The position numbers were made by a program, and so were the translations under genes. Below the pieces are notes generated by a model. It worked only from the letters and a program-made list of their open reading frames with translations. It searched no databases and was not told where the DNA came from. A DNA stretch of 64,000 bases from Brachyspira sp. CAG:484 (GTDB taxonomy: Bacteria; Cyanobacteriota; Vampirovibrionia; Gastranaerophilales; Gastranaerophilaceae): contig HF989717.1 of NCBI GenBank assembly GCA_000431315.1, positions 1 through 64,000 of the forward strand, written 5' to 3'. Positions 18,882-26,947 of this stretch are shown here, piece after piece (within the stretch, counting starts at the first letter, position 1; every line of letters begins with the position of its first letter).

Positions 18882-18910
18882 TTGAAAAAATAATTGAAAT
18901 TTTATATAAT
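18882..18910 (+). promoter_or_regulatory. Promoter of ABC permease gene, apparently leaderless
   Basis: TTGAAA (18882-18887), 17-nt spacer, TATAAT (18905-18910), then 6 nt to the ATG at 18917. There is no room for a ribosome site, so the start codon should coincide with the transcript start. Confidence 0.65.
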
Positions 18911-18916
18911 CATTCT

Positions 18917-19789
18917 ATGTTTAAATATTACGGGAAATACGCTCCATATTTGTTTTTACTGCCTGCGGGGATTGTATTGTTAATATTCTTTTTTATCCCG
19001 TTTTTTCAGACATTTTTGTTAAGTTTTCAGGATTACTCAACTAGTATTTATCATCCTTCCTGGGTGGGGTTTGAAAACTATGTGAAGCTGTTTCATAATC
19101 CCATTTTTTATAAGGTTTTGTGGAACACTTTTATTTATTTGTTTGTTGCTGTTCCGGTACTTGCTATTTTCCCGTTGTTTGTTGCAATTTTAATAAACCA
19201 GAAGATAAGAGGGGTTACACTATACAAAATTATAATTTATCTTCCTGTAATCGTTTCAATTGTAGTTGCAGCAATTGCATTCAAATGGCTGTATGCAGAT
19301 CAGGGGATTTTAAACTATATTGTAACCTCTTTTGGGTTAAAACCGATAGGCTGGCTTACAGATCCAAAATGGGCGCTTTATTCGGTAGTCTGGGTTACTA
19401 TCTGGAAGGGCATTGGATATTATATGATAATTTATCTTGCTGCATTGATGAGTGTTCCTAAAGAACTTTACGAAGCTTGTGATATTGACGGGGCAAATTT
19501 TCTTACAAAGCACTTAACAGTGACTATTCCGCACATTATGCCTACGATTGCACTTGTTACTACTATTAGTGCAATTTCTGCAATGAAAGTTTTTGCCGAG
19601 ATTTATGTTATGACAAAGGGCGGACCGCTTAATTCCAGCAAAACCATTGTCTATTACATATATGAAAGAGCTTTTGAAAACCTGGATCTGGGCTATGCTT
19701 CTGCAATGGCTGTTGTTCTACTTGTTATTGTAATGGCATTTTCTTTAATAAATATTTTTTGTTTTGAAAGGAATAAATATCAGTTATGA
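18917..19789 (+). CDS. Sugar ABC transporter permease (MalF/UgpA type)
   Basis: 290 aa from ATG 18917; a TTG at 18854 is in frame but lies upstream of the promoter. It has six transmembrane helices, the first being LFLLPAGIVLLIFFFIPFF. The EAA loop is AALMSVPKELYEACDIDGANFLTKHLTVTIP, the typical carbohydrate-permease pattern. It forms the inner-membrane channel with the protein of the next gene (4-nt overlap). No binding protein or ATPase gene is nearby. Confidence 0.88.
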   Translation: MFKYYGKYAPYLFLLPAGIVLLIFFFIPFFQTFLLSFQDYSTSIYHPSWVGFENYVKLFHNPIFYKVLWNTFIYLFVAVPVLAIFPLFVAILINQKIRGVTLYKIIIYLPVIVSIVVAAIAFKWLYADQGILNYIVTSFGLKPIGWLTDPKWALYSVVWVTIWKGIGYYMIIYLAALMSVPKELYEACDIDGANFLTKHLTVTIPHIMPTIALVTTISAISAMKVFAEIYVMTKGGPLNSSKTIVYYIYERAFENLDLGYASAMAVVLLVIVMAFSLINIFCFERNKYQL

Positions 19790-20628
19790 AGCGATTTTTA
19801 GAAAAATTTTCCATACATTTTGTGTTGATCGCAGTATCATTGCTTTCGATATTTCCTTTCATATGGCTTATTTCAACTTCATTAAAGGGACCTGATGAGA
19901 ATATTTTTGCTTACCCGCCTGCAATTATTCCATCGGATTTTACCTGGGCAAACTATACAGGCGTATGGCACAAAGTTGACTTTATCGGTTACTTTGTAAA
20001 TAGTATGATAGTTGCCGGTGGAACTGTGGTGCTAAATTTAATTTTATCGGCTATGGCGGGCTATCCTCTCGCAAGAATGGAATTTAGGGGGAAGAAAGCC
20101 GCATTTTTCTCAATACTGGCAACAATTATGATACCTTTTCAGGCTATTATGCTTCCGGTATATCTGATTACACTGAAGTTGCATCTTGTAGACAGTGTTA
20201 ATAATTTTGCGGGCTATGTGGGCTTAATTATGCCGTTTGCTGTAAGTGCTTTTGGTATATTTCTTATGCGTCAGGCGTTCCTTGGAATTCCTAAGGAAAT
20301 GGAAGAGGCGGCAATTGTTGACGGCTGTAATGTCTGGCAGGTTTTCTGGAGAGTGTTAATTCCCATGGTAAAACCATCCTTGGCAGTACTTGCAATATTT
20401 ACATTTATAGGCTCATGGGGAGAATTTTTATGGCCGAGTATTGTGTTAACAAAGGAGAGTATGTATACTTTGCCTGTCGGGGTTAATAATTTGCAGGGAA
20501 TGTTCAGCTCTAATTGGAGATTTATTGCTGCGGGTTCAATGCTGGCAACAATTCCTATTGTAATATTTTTCCTTGCAATGCAGAGATATTTTATTTCAGG
20601 CGAAAACGAGGGTGCAGTTAAAGGGTAA
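19786..20628 (+). CDS. Sugar ABC transporter permease (MalG/UgpE type)
   Basis: 280 aa with six membrane helices. The EAA motif is QAFLGIPKEMEEAAIVDGCNVWQVFWRVLIPMVKP, and WPSIVLTKESMYTLPVGVNN is typical of the CUT1 second permease. The ATG overlaps the previous stop (ATGA), so the two subunits are co-translated. The substrate is unknown (an oligosaccharide or glycerol-3-phosphate type by family). The ATPase (MalK/UgpC type) must be encoded elsewhere. Confidence 0.88.
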   Translation: MKRFLEKFSIHFVLIAVSLLSIFPFIWLISTSLKGPDENIFAYPPAIIPSDFTWANYTGVWHKVDFIGYFVNSMIVAGGTVVLNLILSAMAGYPLARMEFRGKKAAFFSILATIMIPFQAIMLPVYLITLKLHLVDSVNNFAGYVGLIMPFAVSAFGIFLMRQAFLGIPKEMEEAAIVDGCNVWQVFWRVLIPMVKPSLAVLAIFTFIGSWGEFLWPSIVLTKESMYTLPVGVNNLQGMFSSNWRFIAAGSMLATIPIVIFFLAMQRYFISGENEGAVKG

Positions 20629-20639
20629 TTTTATCAGGT

Positions 20640-21701
20640 TTAATCCTCATCTTCATCATCAAGAAATATATCTTTTGAGGTGCAGGTTTTAAAGTTGTTT
20701 AATATTGCTTTATCAAGTTCGTCAGAAGCGACAAGTTTTCCGTTAAGATATGTTATTTCAATCTTAGCTTCCGGACCTTCATTGAATTTTTCAAGCAGAT
20801 ATTCTGTACCGCCTTCTTCAAGCATTACCATTTTTGTTATGTCATTCATAACATCAAACACATAGCGCTGCCTGTTTGATATTCCGTCTTTTGTTGAAAT
20901 AAGAGTATTTGCCTTTTCCATTTCATCATAAGCTTCTTTGTAATGTTTCATATGTTTTAGAAGAACAGCAAGATTGTAATGTGCTTCATAATTCATTGGT
21001 GCAAGTTCTATAGCTTTACAGTATGACAATCCTGCATTGTTATAGTCGCCGTTGAGGTGATACGCAAGCGCAAGGTTGTAACGTGCATCATAATCTTTTT
21101 TTAGAATTTTAACAGCTTCCTTGTAGGCTTTTATAGCTTCCATAAGGTAATGCTGCTGATACTGCCAGTCATCGTTTAAATAAATAGATTTTTGTCTGTA
21201 TGCTACGCCCATATTATAATAAGCCAGACCGATATTTGTCTTATAGCTTCTCAGGTTGCTGAATACAAAAGGAATATATACAAGTTTCCTTCTAATTCCG
21301 AGAATTTCTTTATATTGATTGATTGCCCCGTCAAAATCTCCGAGTTTTTCCGCTGAAATAATTCCGTAGTTCATTCTTGCCATTACATAGTTCGGGTTGT
21401 ATTTTATTGCATTTTCGTAGGCATCTACAGCGGAATAATAGTCCTCAAACGCAACATAAATATTCCCTAAGTTAAGCCATGCGCCATAATGCTCCGGGTA
21501 TAATCTTAATCCGGTATTATAATAGTCAATAGCTTTTTGAAATTTTAACCGTTTTAAAGCTTTATCACCTTTTGATACGTAATACATCCCCTGCACTTTG
21601 TGGATTTGTCTTTTGTACCAGTCAGGGTAAATAAAGATTGAAGCAATAAAAGCAACAACGAGAAGAAATGAGAAAAATTTTTTTAGTCTTATTTTCAGCA
21701 C
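20640..21701 (-). CDS. Membrane-anchored TPR protein
   Basis: 353 aa. An N-terminal transmembrane helix (about 8-25, FFSFLLVVAFIASIFIYP) is followed by seven or eight TPR units between about 40 and 270 (e.g. YNTGLRLYPEHYGAWLNLGNIY, AIKYNPNYVMARMNYGIIS). The C-terminus is very acidic (LDDEDED). It is probably a periplasmic or cytoplasm-facing scaffold. It is convergent with the ABC permease operon, with an 11-nt gap. Confidence 0.75.
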   Translation of the reverse strand: MLKIRLKKFFSFLLVVAFIASIFIYPDWYKRQIHKVQGMYYVSKGDKALKRLKFQKAIDYYNTGLRLYPEHYGAWLNLGNIYVAFEDYYSAVDAYENAIKYNPNYVMARMNYGIISAEKLGDFDGAINQYKEILGIRRKLVYIPFVFSNLRSYKTNIGLAYYNMGVAYRQKSIYLNDDWQYQQHYLMEAIKAYKEAVKILKKDYDARYNLALAYHLNGDYNNAGLSYCKAIELAPMNYEAHYNLAVLLKHMKHYKEAYDEMEKANTLISTKDGISNRQRYVFDVMNDITKMVMLEEGGTEYLLEKFNEGPEAKIEITYLNGKLVASDELDKAILNNFKTCTSKDIFLDDEDED

Positions 21702-21884
21702 GAAAAAATCTCCATACTTTAATTATATTATCCTTTTCCAGCTATTGTGGCAAGTTTGTTTCACAATATTAATTGTAACGAATTATTAACAATTATTACA
21801 TAAATAAATTGTACAGGCAATTTTTCATAATAAAAAGTTTTTATATAAGTAAGGTAGGTTAAATTCAATTTTGGAGGTTAGGAA

Positions 21885-22709
21885 ATGACTGGCGAAGCAG
21901 TTACAGGAATACCTGGATATATGCCATTTTGGGGCAGCTACCAGAACCAGGTTATGCTTGGCGATATGATGGGACTGGATTCAAGCTGGGGCTTGGGAAT
22001 GGATACCAGCATTTTCGGCGGACTTAACGGAATGGGTGCAATGATGCCTTTTGGCGGATTGAATTATGATTCATATTATCAGAATATGGATAAATACCAG
22101 CAGTTTATGTATGATTCACAGATAAGACAAGCTGAAAGATCAAGATTTGCTGATTTAAAAGCTAATGCTCCGATGGAAGGTATTCAGCGTCAGGCAGAAA
22201 TTCTTCACGAAAAGATTATGCAAAATGAACAGGAACAAATTATTCCGGCTTTAAACGCTTATATTGAAAGTATTAAAGCAGCATACTCTAATTCATCAGA
22301 AGCTTCTCCTCAGCAGCTTTTAAACAAAGCTACAACTTTATATAAACAAATTTATAATACCGGAATAACCGATGATTTGAGAAAATACGGAAACGGTTCT
22401 TTTACACAGGGACTTTTCCAGACATTAAGTTTCGGGTTAGCTGATAAAAGAACAGTAGAAGAAAATATTTCTGCAATAAACGGTCAACCTGTAAGCCGCT
22501 TTGAAAAAGGCAAAAAATATGCAGGTAATGCTACAGGCGGAGCCATTATAGGTGCAAGTTCAATGTATCTGCTTTCCTCTCTTAAATATTTCAAAAATGT
22601 ATTCAAGAGCAAACCGCTCGTAGCTGCTGGTATAGGTGCGGTAATAGGTGCTCTTTCAGGTCTAGGTCTTGGAGCAGCATCAGGAAGCGGCAGCAGTAAA
22701 ATTTCTTAA
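21885..22709 (+). CDS. Gly/Met-rich protein with C-terminal glycine-zipper
   Basis: 274 aa, no recognised family and no signal peptide. The first ~65 residues are rich in Gly, Met, Trp and Tyr (MMGLDSSWGLGMD, GMGAMMPFGG). The middle (80-190) is helical. The C-terminal third has a hydrophobic segment (ATGGAIIGASSMYLL) and a glycine-zipper-like stretch (AAGIGAVIGALSGLGLGAA), typical of membrane-inserting proteins. TTGGAGG precedes the ATG by 9 nt. A terminator follows. Function unknown. Confidence 0.65.
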   Translation: MTGEAVTGIPGYMPFWGSYQNQVMLGDMMGLDSSWGLGMDTSIFGGLNGMGAMMPFGGLNYDSYYQNMDKYQQFMYDSQIRQAERSRFADLKANAPMEGIQRQAEILHEKIMQNEQEQIIPALNAYIESIKAAYSNSSEASPQQLLNKATTLYKQIYNTGITDDLRKYGNGSFTQGLFQTLSFGLADKRTVEENISAINGQPVSRFEKGKKYAGNATGGAIIGASSMYLLSSLKYFKNVFKSKPLVAAGIGAVIGALSGLGLGAASGSGSSKIS

Positions 22710-22744
22710 GTAGTGTGTAAATATTTTAAAGAAAGTGTGTGTAG

Positions 22745-22774
22745 GAGGTTGAAAATAGTTCAACCTCTTTTTTT
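22745..22774 (+). terminator. Rho-independent terminator, shared with convergent HTH gene end
   Basis: Stem GAGGTTGAA/TTCAACCTC with a 5-nt loop and a T7 tail. The stop codon of the leftward HTH gene lies inside it. Confidence 0.85.
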
Positions 22775-22969
22775 GTAATCAATGTCATAACCGAGAATAT
22801 CAACTATAACTTTAAATTCTTCATATTTTAATGTTTTTCGTGCAAGTTTATCTGATATGACTTTTAAATTATATGAATAACCTGTTTTTTCTTTCATTTT
22901 TTCTGCAAGCTGTGTCATTGTCATAGCTTCTTTGGCTAGCAAATATTTAACATCTTCTTTTACACTCAT
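22760..22969 (-). CDS. Small HTH DNA-binding protein
   Basis: 69 aa. The pattern MTMTQLAEKMKEKTG..NLKVISDKLARKTLKYEEFKVIVDILGYDI is a one-domain XRE-like helix-turn-helix of a kind common in Firmicutes and gut bacteria. It has GAGCC-type purines upstream of the ATG. It is divergent from the prepilin gene at 23086; the shared 116-nt region contains repeated TATACACA/TGTGTAT elements that could be its operator. Confidence 0.65.
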   Translation of the reverse strand: MSVKEDVKYLLAKEAMTMTQLAEKMKEKTGYSYNLKVISDKLARKTLKYEEFKVIVDILGYDIDYKKRG

Positions 22970-23005
22970 AGAGGCTCCTAATACTATTAAATATACACAC
23001 TTATC

Positions 23006-23035
23006 TTGACAATAGGGAGTAGATGTGTAATAATA
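23006..23035 (+). promoter_or_regulatory. Promoter of prepilin gene with flanking operator-like repeats
   Basis: A perfect -35 TTGACA at 23006-23011 is followed after 16-17 nt by a TAATAAT -10. Elements ATATACACAC (22990-22999) and TATATGTGTAT (23039-23049) flank it as an imperfect inverted repeat, a plausible operator for the divergent HTH protein. Confidence 0.5.
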
Positions 23036-23085
23036 GGTATATATGTGTATTAATAAAGATATATGTTAAGGGAGGTAAATTATTC

Positions 23086-23733
23086 GTGGGCTGTTCAAGT
23101 AAGTTAAAAGCTTTTACTTTGGCTGAAATTTTAATTACTATCGGCATTATAGGTATTATATCAGCAATGACATTTCCTGTATTAACTAACAAAATAAAGC
23201 GAATGGATGCTGCTTCAAAATTAAAAAAATTTAATTCAATGATGCTTAATGCCGTAATAATGTCGGAACAAGCAAACGGCCCAGTTGGAACGTGGACTAC
23301 CGCAACTGCTGAAAATGATATTGATACAAAAGAGTTTTTTGAAACGTATTTGAAACCATATATTAAATTTATTAAAACTTCTTATACCTCAAATATTGAT
23401 TCTGTTAATAACCGAAATACATTATATGTTTATTTAAATGATGGTTCAGTCTTTTATTTTCAAAAAGGTAAATGTGTAGATTTTACATTTGATATAAATG
23501 GAGAGAAAAAACCTAATACTCTAGCTGAAGACCAGTTTGTGTTTTTGCTTTGCAGCGATGATGCTAAAAATTATTGGTGTAATGGCAGGAATTGGTGTCC
23601 ATATAATAGATCTTCTATTGGTTATAATAAGACAAGAAAAGATTTGTTGAATGAGTGCATAAATTCTCCACTTTATTGTTCTGCATTATTGGAATTTGAT
23701 AATTGGGAATTTAAAAGTGATTATCCTTATTAA
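23086..23733 (+). CDS. Type IV prepilin-like protein
   Basis: 216 aa from the GTG at 23086, chosen for GGGAGG 10 nt upstream and because it gives a short leader (GCSSKLKA) before FTLAEILITIGIIG. It has a class III prepilin cleavage site with Ala at -1, then a hydrophobic helix. The globular part has four or more cysteines and ends NWEFKSDYPY, like the other prepilins here. The domain is C-rich (CSDDAKNYWCNGRNWC), perhaps a minor pilin. A perfect 10-bp hairpin follows the stop. Confidence 0.85.
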   Translation: MGCSSKLKAFTLAEILITIGIIGIISAMTFPVLTNKIKRMDAASKLKKFNSMMLNAVIMSEQANGPVGTWTTATAENDIDTKEFFETYLKPYIKFIKTSYTSNIDSVNNRNTLYVYLNDGSVFYFQKGKCVDFTFDINGEKKPNTLAEDQFVFLLCSDDAKNYWCNGRNWCPYNRSSIGYNKTRKDLLNECINSPLYCSALLEFDNWEFKSDYPY

Positions 23734-23736
23734 AAG

Positions 23737-23768
23737 AATACCTGCCCCAAGGAGTAGAGGCAGGTATT
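23737..23768 (+). terminator. Stem-loop after prepilin gene
   Basis: AATACCTGCC/GGCAGGTATT, a 10-bp perfect stem starting 3 nt after the stop. No T tract follows, so the terminator role is uncertain. Confidence 0.5.
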
Positions 23769-23838
23769 AACCAGTAAAAGAGACATCACCAACATTATTA
23801 TTCACGTTTTTTAAAAGTCAAATTTTTTTTATCGGATT

Positions 23839-23868
23839 TTGCCAAACATGTTATCTTTATTGTATAAT
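23839..23868 (+). promoter_or_regulatory. Promoter of exported TPR gene, apparently leaderless
   Basis: TTGCCA (23839-23844), 18-nt spacer, TATAAT (23863-23868), then 6 nt to ATG 23875 with no ribosome site. Confidence 0.65.
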
Positions 23869-23874
23869 CCTGTT

Positions 23875-24456
23875 ATGAAAAATTTTGTGTATCTTATTTT
23901 AGCATTATTTATTACATGTAATATTGCTCTGGCAGAAGAAGGAAATTCCTTAATTAACGATCAGGCTAATCTTTTATATGCGGAAAACCGTATAGAAGAA
24001 GCTTTTGGACTTCTGCTTACAATTCCGCAGGAAAACAGAACGCCTATGAACTGGCTTTTGCTTGGAAACATTCTTCAGGATAAAAACAGACTGGAGGATG
24101 CTGATTTTATGTATAATCAAGCTCTTCTTGCCGACAGCAAATTCTATAAGGCTGCTTATAACCTCGGTAACCTTTATCTTGAGCAGGATAAACCTAACAT
24201 GGCAATTCAGCAGTATAAAACAGTTATTAAGCTGAATCCTGAATTCCCTTATGCTTATTACAATACCGGCTGTGCATATCTTAAGCTCGGTAAATATAAA
24301 GATGCAAAAAGATATTTTCTAAAAGCTCTTGATTTTAATAATAATGAAGCAGATTTCCACTACAACCTTGCTTATGCTTATAAAATGCTTAAAAATGAAA
24401 AGCAGGCTAAAGTATATTTAGATTATTATAATAAAATTATTCAGGAAAAAATTTAA
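23875..24456 (+). CDS. Exported TPR protein
   Basis: 193 aa from ATG 23875. A signal peptide (MKNFVYLILALFITCNIALA) is followed by about four TPR units (e.g. YKAAYNLGNLYLEQDKPNMAIQQY, AYYNTGCAYLKLGKYKDAKRYF). It is likely periplasmic, a protein-protein adaptor. The gene precedes the HAD hydrolase gene by 10 nt, so the two may be co-transcribed. Confidence 0.75.
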   Translation: MKNFVYLILALFITCNIALAEEGNSLINDQANLLYAENRIEEAFGLLLTIPQENRTPMNWLLLGNILQDKNRLEDADFMYNQALLADSKFYKAAYNLGNLYLEQDKPNMAIQQYKTVIKLNPEFPYAYYNTGCAYLKLGKYKDAKRYFLKALDFNNNEADFHYNLAYAYKMLKNEKQAKVYLDYYNKIIQEKI

Positions 24457-24466
24457 AGAGGACATC

Positions 24467-25156
24467 ATGATGTATAAAGGTATTATATTTGATTTTAACG
24501 GAACTTTATTCTGGGATTCCGAAAAACACCTTGAAGCCTGGAGAGAGTTTTCAAAACGATTGCGTCCGCATCCTTTTACCGATGAAGAAATGCGCGATTA
24601 CATGTTCGGCAGAACAAATGAGGATATTATAGCCTATTTGATAGGGAAAAAACCTTCAAAAGAAATGGTTGATACTCTCGGGCAGGAAAAAGAAGCTGTT
24701 TACAGGCAAATGTGCAGAGATGATGCCCAAAATACTCATCTTGCCCCGTATGCTGAGGAGTTTTTAGACTGGCTAAAAGAAAATAATATTCCCCGTACTA
24801 TTGCAACTATGTCTGAAAAAAGTAATGTTGATTTTTATATAAAAGAATTTAACCTTGAAAAATGGTTCGATATTGATAAAATTGTATATTCAGATGGTAC
24901 GATCAAAGGAAAGCCTGCACCTGATATTTATGAGATTGCAGCAGGAAAACTCGGGTTGAAACCTCAGGAGTGTGTAGTTGTAGAAGATGCGGTTTCAGGT
25001 ATTGAAGCTGCAAGAGCTGCCTGCATAGGCAAAATTGTTGCTATTGCTTCTATGGAAAGTCCTGATTTATATAAAGATATTCCTGCCGTCAGCCTTATAA
25101 TTAAAGATTTTAAAGACTTTAGGGCTATATTAGAAGTAGAAAAGGCGGCTGTATAA
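24467..25156 (+). CDS. HAD-family hydrolase, beta-phosphoglucomutase-like
   Basis: 229 aa. HAD motif I is FDFNGTL: nucleophile D9, but the usual D+2 acid/base is Asn11. An alpha-helical cap follows. Motif II is IATMS, motif III is the lysine in GTIKGKPAPDIYEIAA, and motif IV is VVEDAVSGIEAARAA. This is the subfamily I layout of beta-phosphoglucomutase and small-sugar phosphatases. The D-to-N change lowers confidence in ordinary phosphatase activity. GAGGACATC lies just before two adjacent ATGs. Confidence 0.8.
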   Translation: MMYKGIIFDFNGTLFWDSEKHLEAWREFSKRLRPHPFTDEEMRDYMFGRTNEDIIAYLIGKKPSKEMVDTLGQEKEAVYRQMCRDDAQNTHLAPYAEEFLDWLKENNIPRTIATMSEKSNVDFYIKEFNLEKWFDIDKIVYSDGTIKGKPAPDIYEIAAGKLGLKPQECVVVEDAVSGIEAARAACIGKIVAIASMESPDLYKDIPAVSLIIKDFKDFRAILEVEKAAV

Positions 25157-25225
25157 AATACTCTTTTTATATGTTTCAAATAGTATTCTAAAATTATATA
25201 CTTCTTTAAAAAGGAGATTTTCTAT

Positions 25226-25555
25226 ATGATTTTAACAAACATTGAAACAATTCCGGGAATGAAGATAGTCGGGCAGTTTGGTCTTGTGTCCGGCAGCACA
25301 GTACGTGCGAAAAATGCCATACTTGATATGGGTGCCGGCTTGAAAAACGTTGTTGGCGGCGAGTTAAAAAGTTATACCGAACTTCTTACACAAGCCCGTC
25401 AGGAAGCTGTTTCCAGAATGGAAAAACAGGCTCAAATGCTTGGGGCTAACGCTATTGTTAATGTGCGTTTTGCAACTTCCGCTATAACCGCCGGTGCTGC
25501 TGAGGTTTATGCTTATGGTACTGCTGTTAAGGCACAGGCAATTACCGGAGAATAG
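25226..25555 (+). CDS. YbjQ/UPF0145 family protein
   Basis: 109 aa, near full length for the family. It starts MILTNIETIPGMKIVGQFGLVSGSTV and has the conserved TELLTQARQEAVSRMEKQAQMLGANAIVNVRF and YGTAVKA. YbjQ proteins form beta-rich pentamers of uncertain function, possibly metal binding. AAAGGAGA lies 9 nt before the ATG. The next gene, 1 nt downstream, encodes a membrane-anchored relative. Confidence 0.85.
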   Translation: MILTNIETIPGMKIVGQFGLVSGSTVRAKNAILDMGAGLKNVVGGELKSYTELLTQARQEAVSRMEKQAQMLGANAIVNVRFATSAITAGAAEVYAYGTAVKAQAITGE

Positions 25556-25556
25556 T

Positions 25557-26006
25557 ATGGATTTATTATTACTTATTGTCCTTTTAATTTTGACTTTTTG
25601 CACTGGCTCTATTATTGAAAAAAATCACTTTAAAAAACTTGTTAAGAGAGAAAAAGAGCTGCTGCGTTCACCAATAGTAAATTTTGGGGTTAAAAAATGG
25701 ACATCAAAAAGAAAAGTTAAACGAACAAATATGGTTTATGGAGAAGCTGTAATAGGCGCTGATTATTTTAAGTGCTTTGTTTCAAATATTAAAAACTTCT
25801 TCGGCGGGCGGATGACTTCATTTGAATCTGTAATGGATAGAGCAAGACGTGAAGCTGTTTTAAGAATGCGCGAGAGCGCTATTGGTGCTCATATTATTTT
25901 GAATGCAAGAATTGAAACTGTTATGGTAAATGACCCGAAAAATCCGCAGAGTGTCCCTCAGTGTGCAGTAATAGCTTATGGAACGGCTGTGACTTATGAA
26001 CAATAA
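25557..26006 (+). CDS. YbjQ-like protein with N-terminal membrane anchor
   Basis: 149 aa from ATG 25557, 1 nt after the previous stop. A hydrophobic N-terminus (MDLLLLIVLLILTFCTGSII) is followed by a YbjQ-like domain (EAVIGADYFKCFVSNIKNFFGGR, ESVMDRARREAVLRMRESAIGAHIILNARIE, AVIAYGTAVTYE) parallel to the preceding gene. It is probably a duplication with an added anchor. It overlaps the M48 protease gene by 11 nt. Confidence 0.75.
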   Translation: MDLLLLIVLLILTFCTGSIIEKNHFKKLVKREKELLRSPIVNFGVKKWTSKRKVKRTNMVYGEAVIGADYFKCFVSNIKNFFGGRMTSFESVMDRARREAVLRMRESAIGAHIILNARIETVMVNDPKNPQSVPQCAVIAYGTAVTYEQ

Positions 26007-26808
26007 TCCTGATGATATGGAAGCAAGATATATTGCCATGATTGAGAATAATGTCAATGTATCTAAAACAAGCGACTTAAAGGAATTTTTTATTCTTGTT
26101 GCGGGAATTATAGTGCTTAGTATTTTTGTATTTATGTGCGCTGATTTTATTGCAGGCGTGTGGATTGACAATATGCCTGATAAGACGCAAATAAAAATTG
26201 AAAATATTATGAGCTATGGTGCTGAAGATTTTCAGCTTTCAGCTCCATCAAATCAGTTTGCATCGCAGCTTGAATTTTTAAACCGCCAAAAGCTAAAAAT
26301 TATTAGCTTTGACAAAAAGCTTCAAGGTAAATCTAAGTTTGATATTAAGGTATATCCGTCAAAGGATTTGAATGCTTTTGTTGTACCAAACGGCACAATA
26401 TTTTTTACCGCAGGAATGCTGGGTGAAATAAAAGATGAACAGATGCTTACATTTGTGCTGGCACATGAAATGGCGCATTATGCACACAGGGACCATCTGA
26501 AAGGGTCAGGAAGACAAATAATCGCCGGTGTGATACTTTCACTGCTTACAGCCGGTCAAAACAATAGTCTGACTAAGCTTGTTGAGAATGTAAGTACTTT
26601 TAATACTTTAACATATTCTAAGAAACAGGAAAAGAATGCGGACTTGTTTGCAAATTCTGTAATCATAAAGCTTTACGGCAACAATAATGCCGCGGTTAAG
26701 TTTATGCAGCTTATTGATGAAAAACAAAATATTCCTCAATATATGCACTACTTCTCAACACACCCTGCTCCATCAGAGAGAATTTATCTTTTAAAACATA
26801 ACAGATAA
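25996..26808 (+). CDS. M48 family zinc metalloprotease
   Basis: 270 aa. One transmembrane helix (about 36-57) is followed by the M48 peptidase domain. HEMAH near 156-160 supplies two zinc histidines and the catalytic Glu, and the downstream KNADLFAN is the third-ligand region. It resembles BepA/LoiP-type envelope proteases or Oma1-like proteins that deal with misfolded outer-membrane proteins. The arrangement YbjQ, anchored YbjQ, M48 protease looks like one operon ending at the terminator at 26807. Confidence 0.85.
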   Translation: MNNNPDDMEARYIAMIENNVNVSKTSDLKEFFILVAGIIVLSIFVFMCADFIAGVWIDNMPDKTQIKIENIMSYGAEDFQLSAPSNQFASQLEFLNRQKLKIISFDKKLQGKSKFDIKVYPSKDLNAFVVPNGTIFFTAGMLGEIKDEQMLTFVLAHEMAHYAHRDHLKGSGRQIIAGVILSLLTAGQNNSLTKLVENVSTFNTLTYSKKQEKNADLFANSVIIKLYGNNNAAVKFMQLIDEKQNIPQYMHYFSTHPAPSERIYLLKHNR

Positions 26809-26837
26809 AAAAGAGGCCTTTTAAAAGCCTCTTTTTT
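26807..26837 (+). terminator. Strong bidirectional terminator
   Basis: AAAAAAGAGGC/GCCTCTTTTTT stem overlapping the M48 stop codon, with A and T runs on both sides. Confidence 0.85.
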
Positions 26838-26947
26838 GTATCCATGAAAATTCCGCTATAAGGAATGTGGTGCGAAATTTTCGTAGCGGTAAAAATATGA
26901 ACAGCTTTACGCGGTGTAGAGCCGGCAGAATACTGTGGAGTGAGTTA

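Noticed and set aside
26838..26947. Stretch with CCGCTA...TAGCGG and a CGAAA/TTTTCG palindrome as a small RNA gene
   Set aside because: Only weak structure, no promoter or terminator pair; left as ordinary intergenic sequence.
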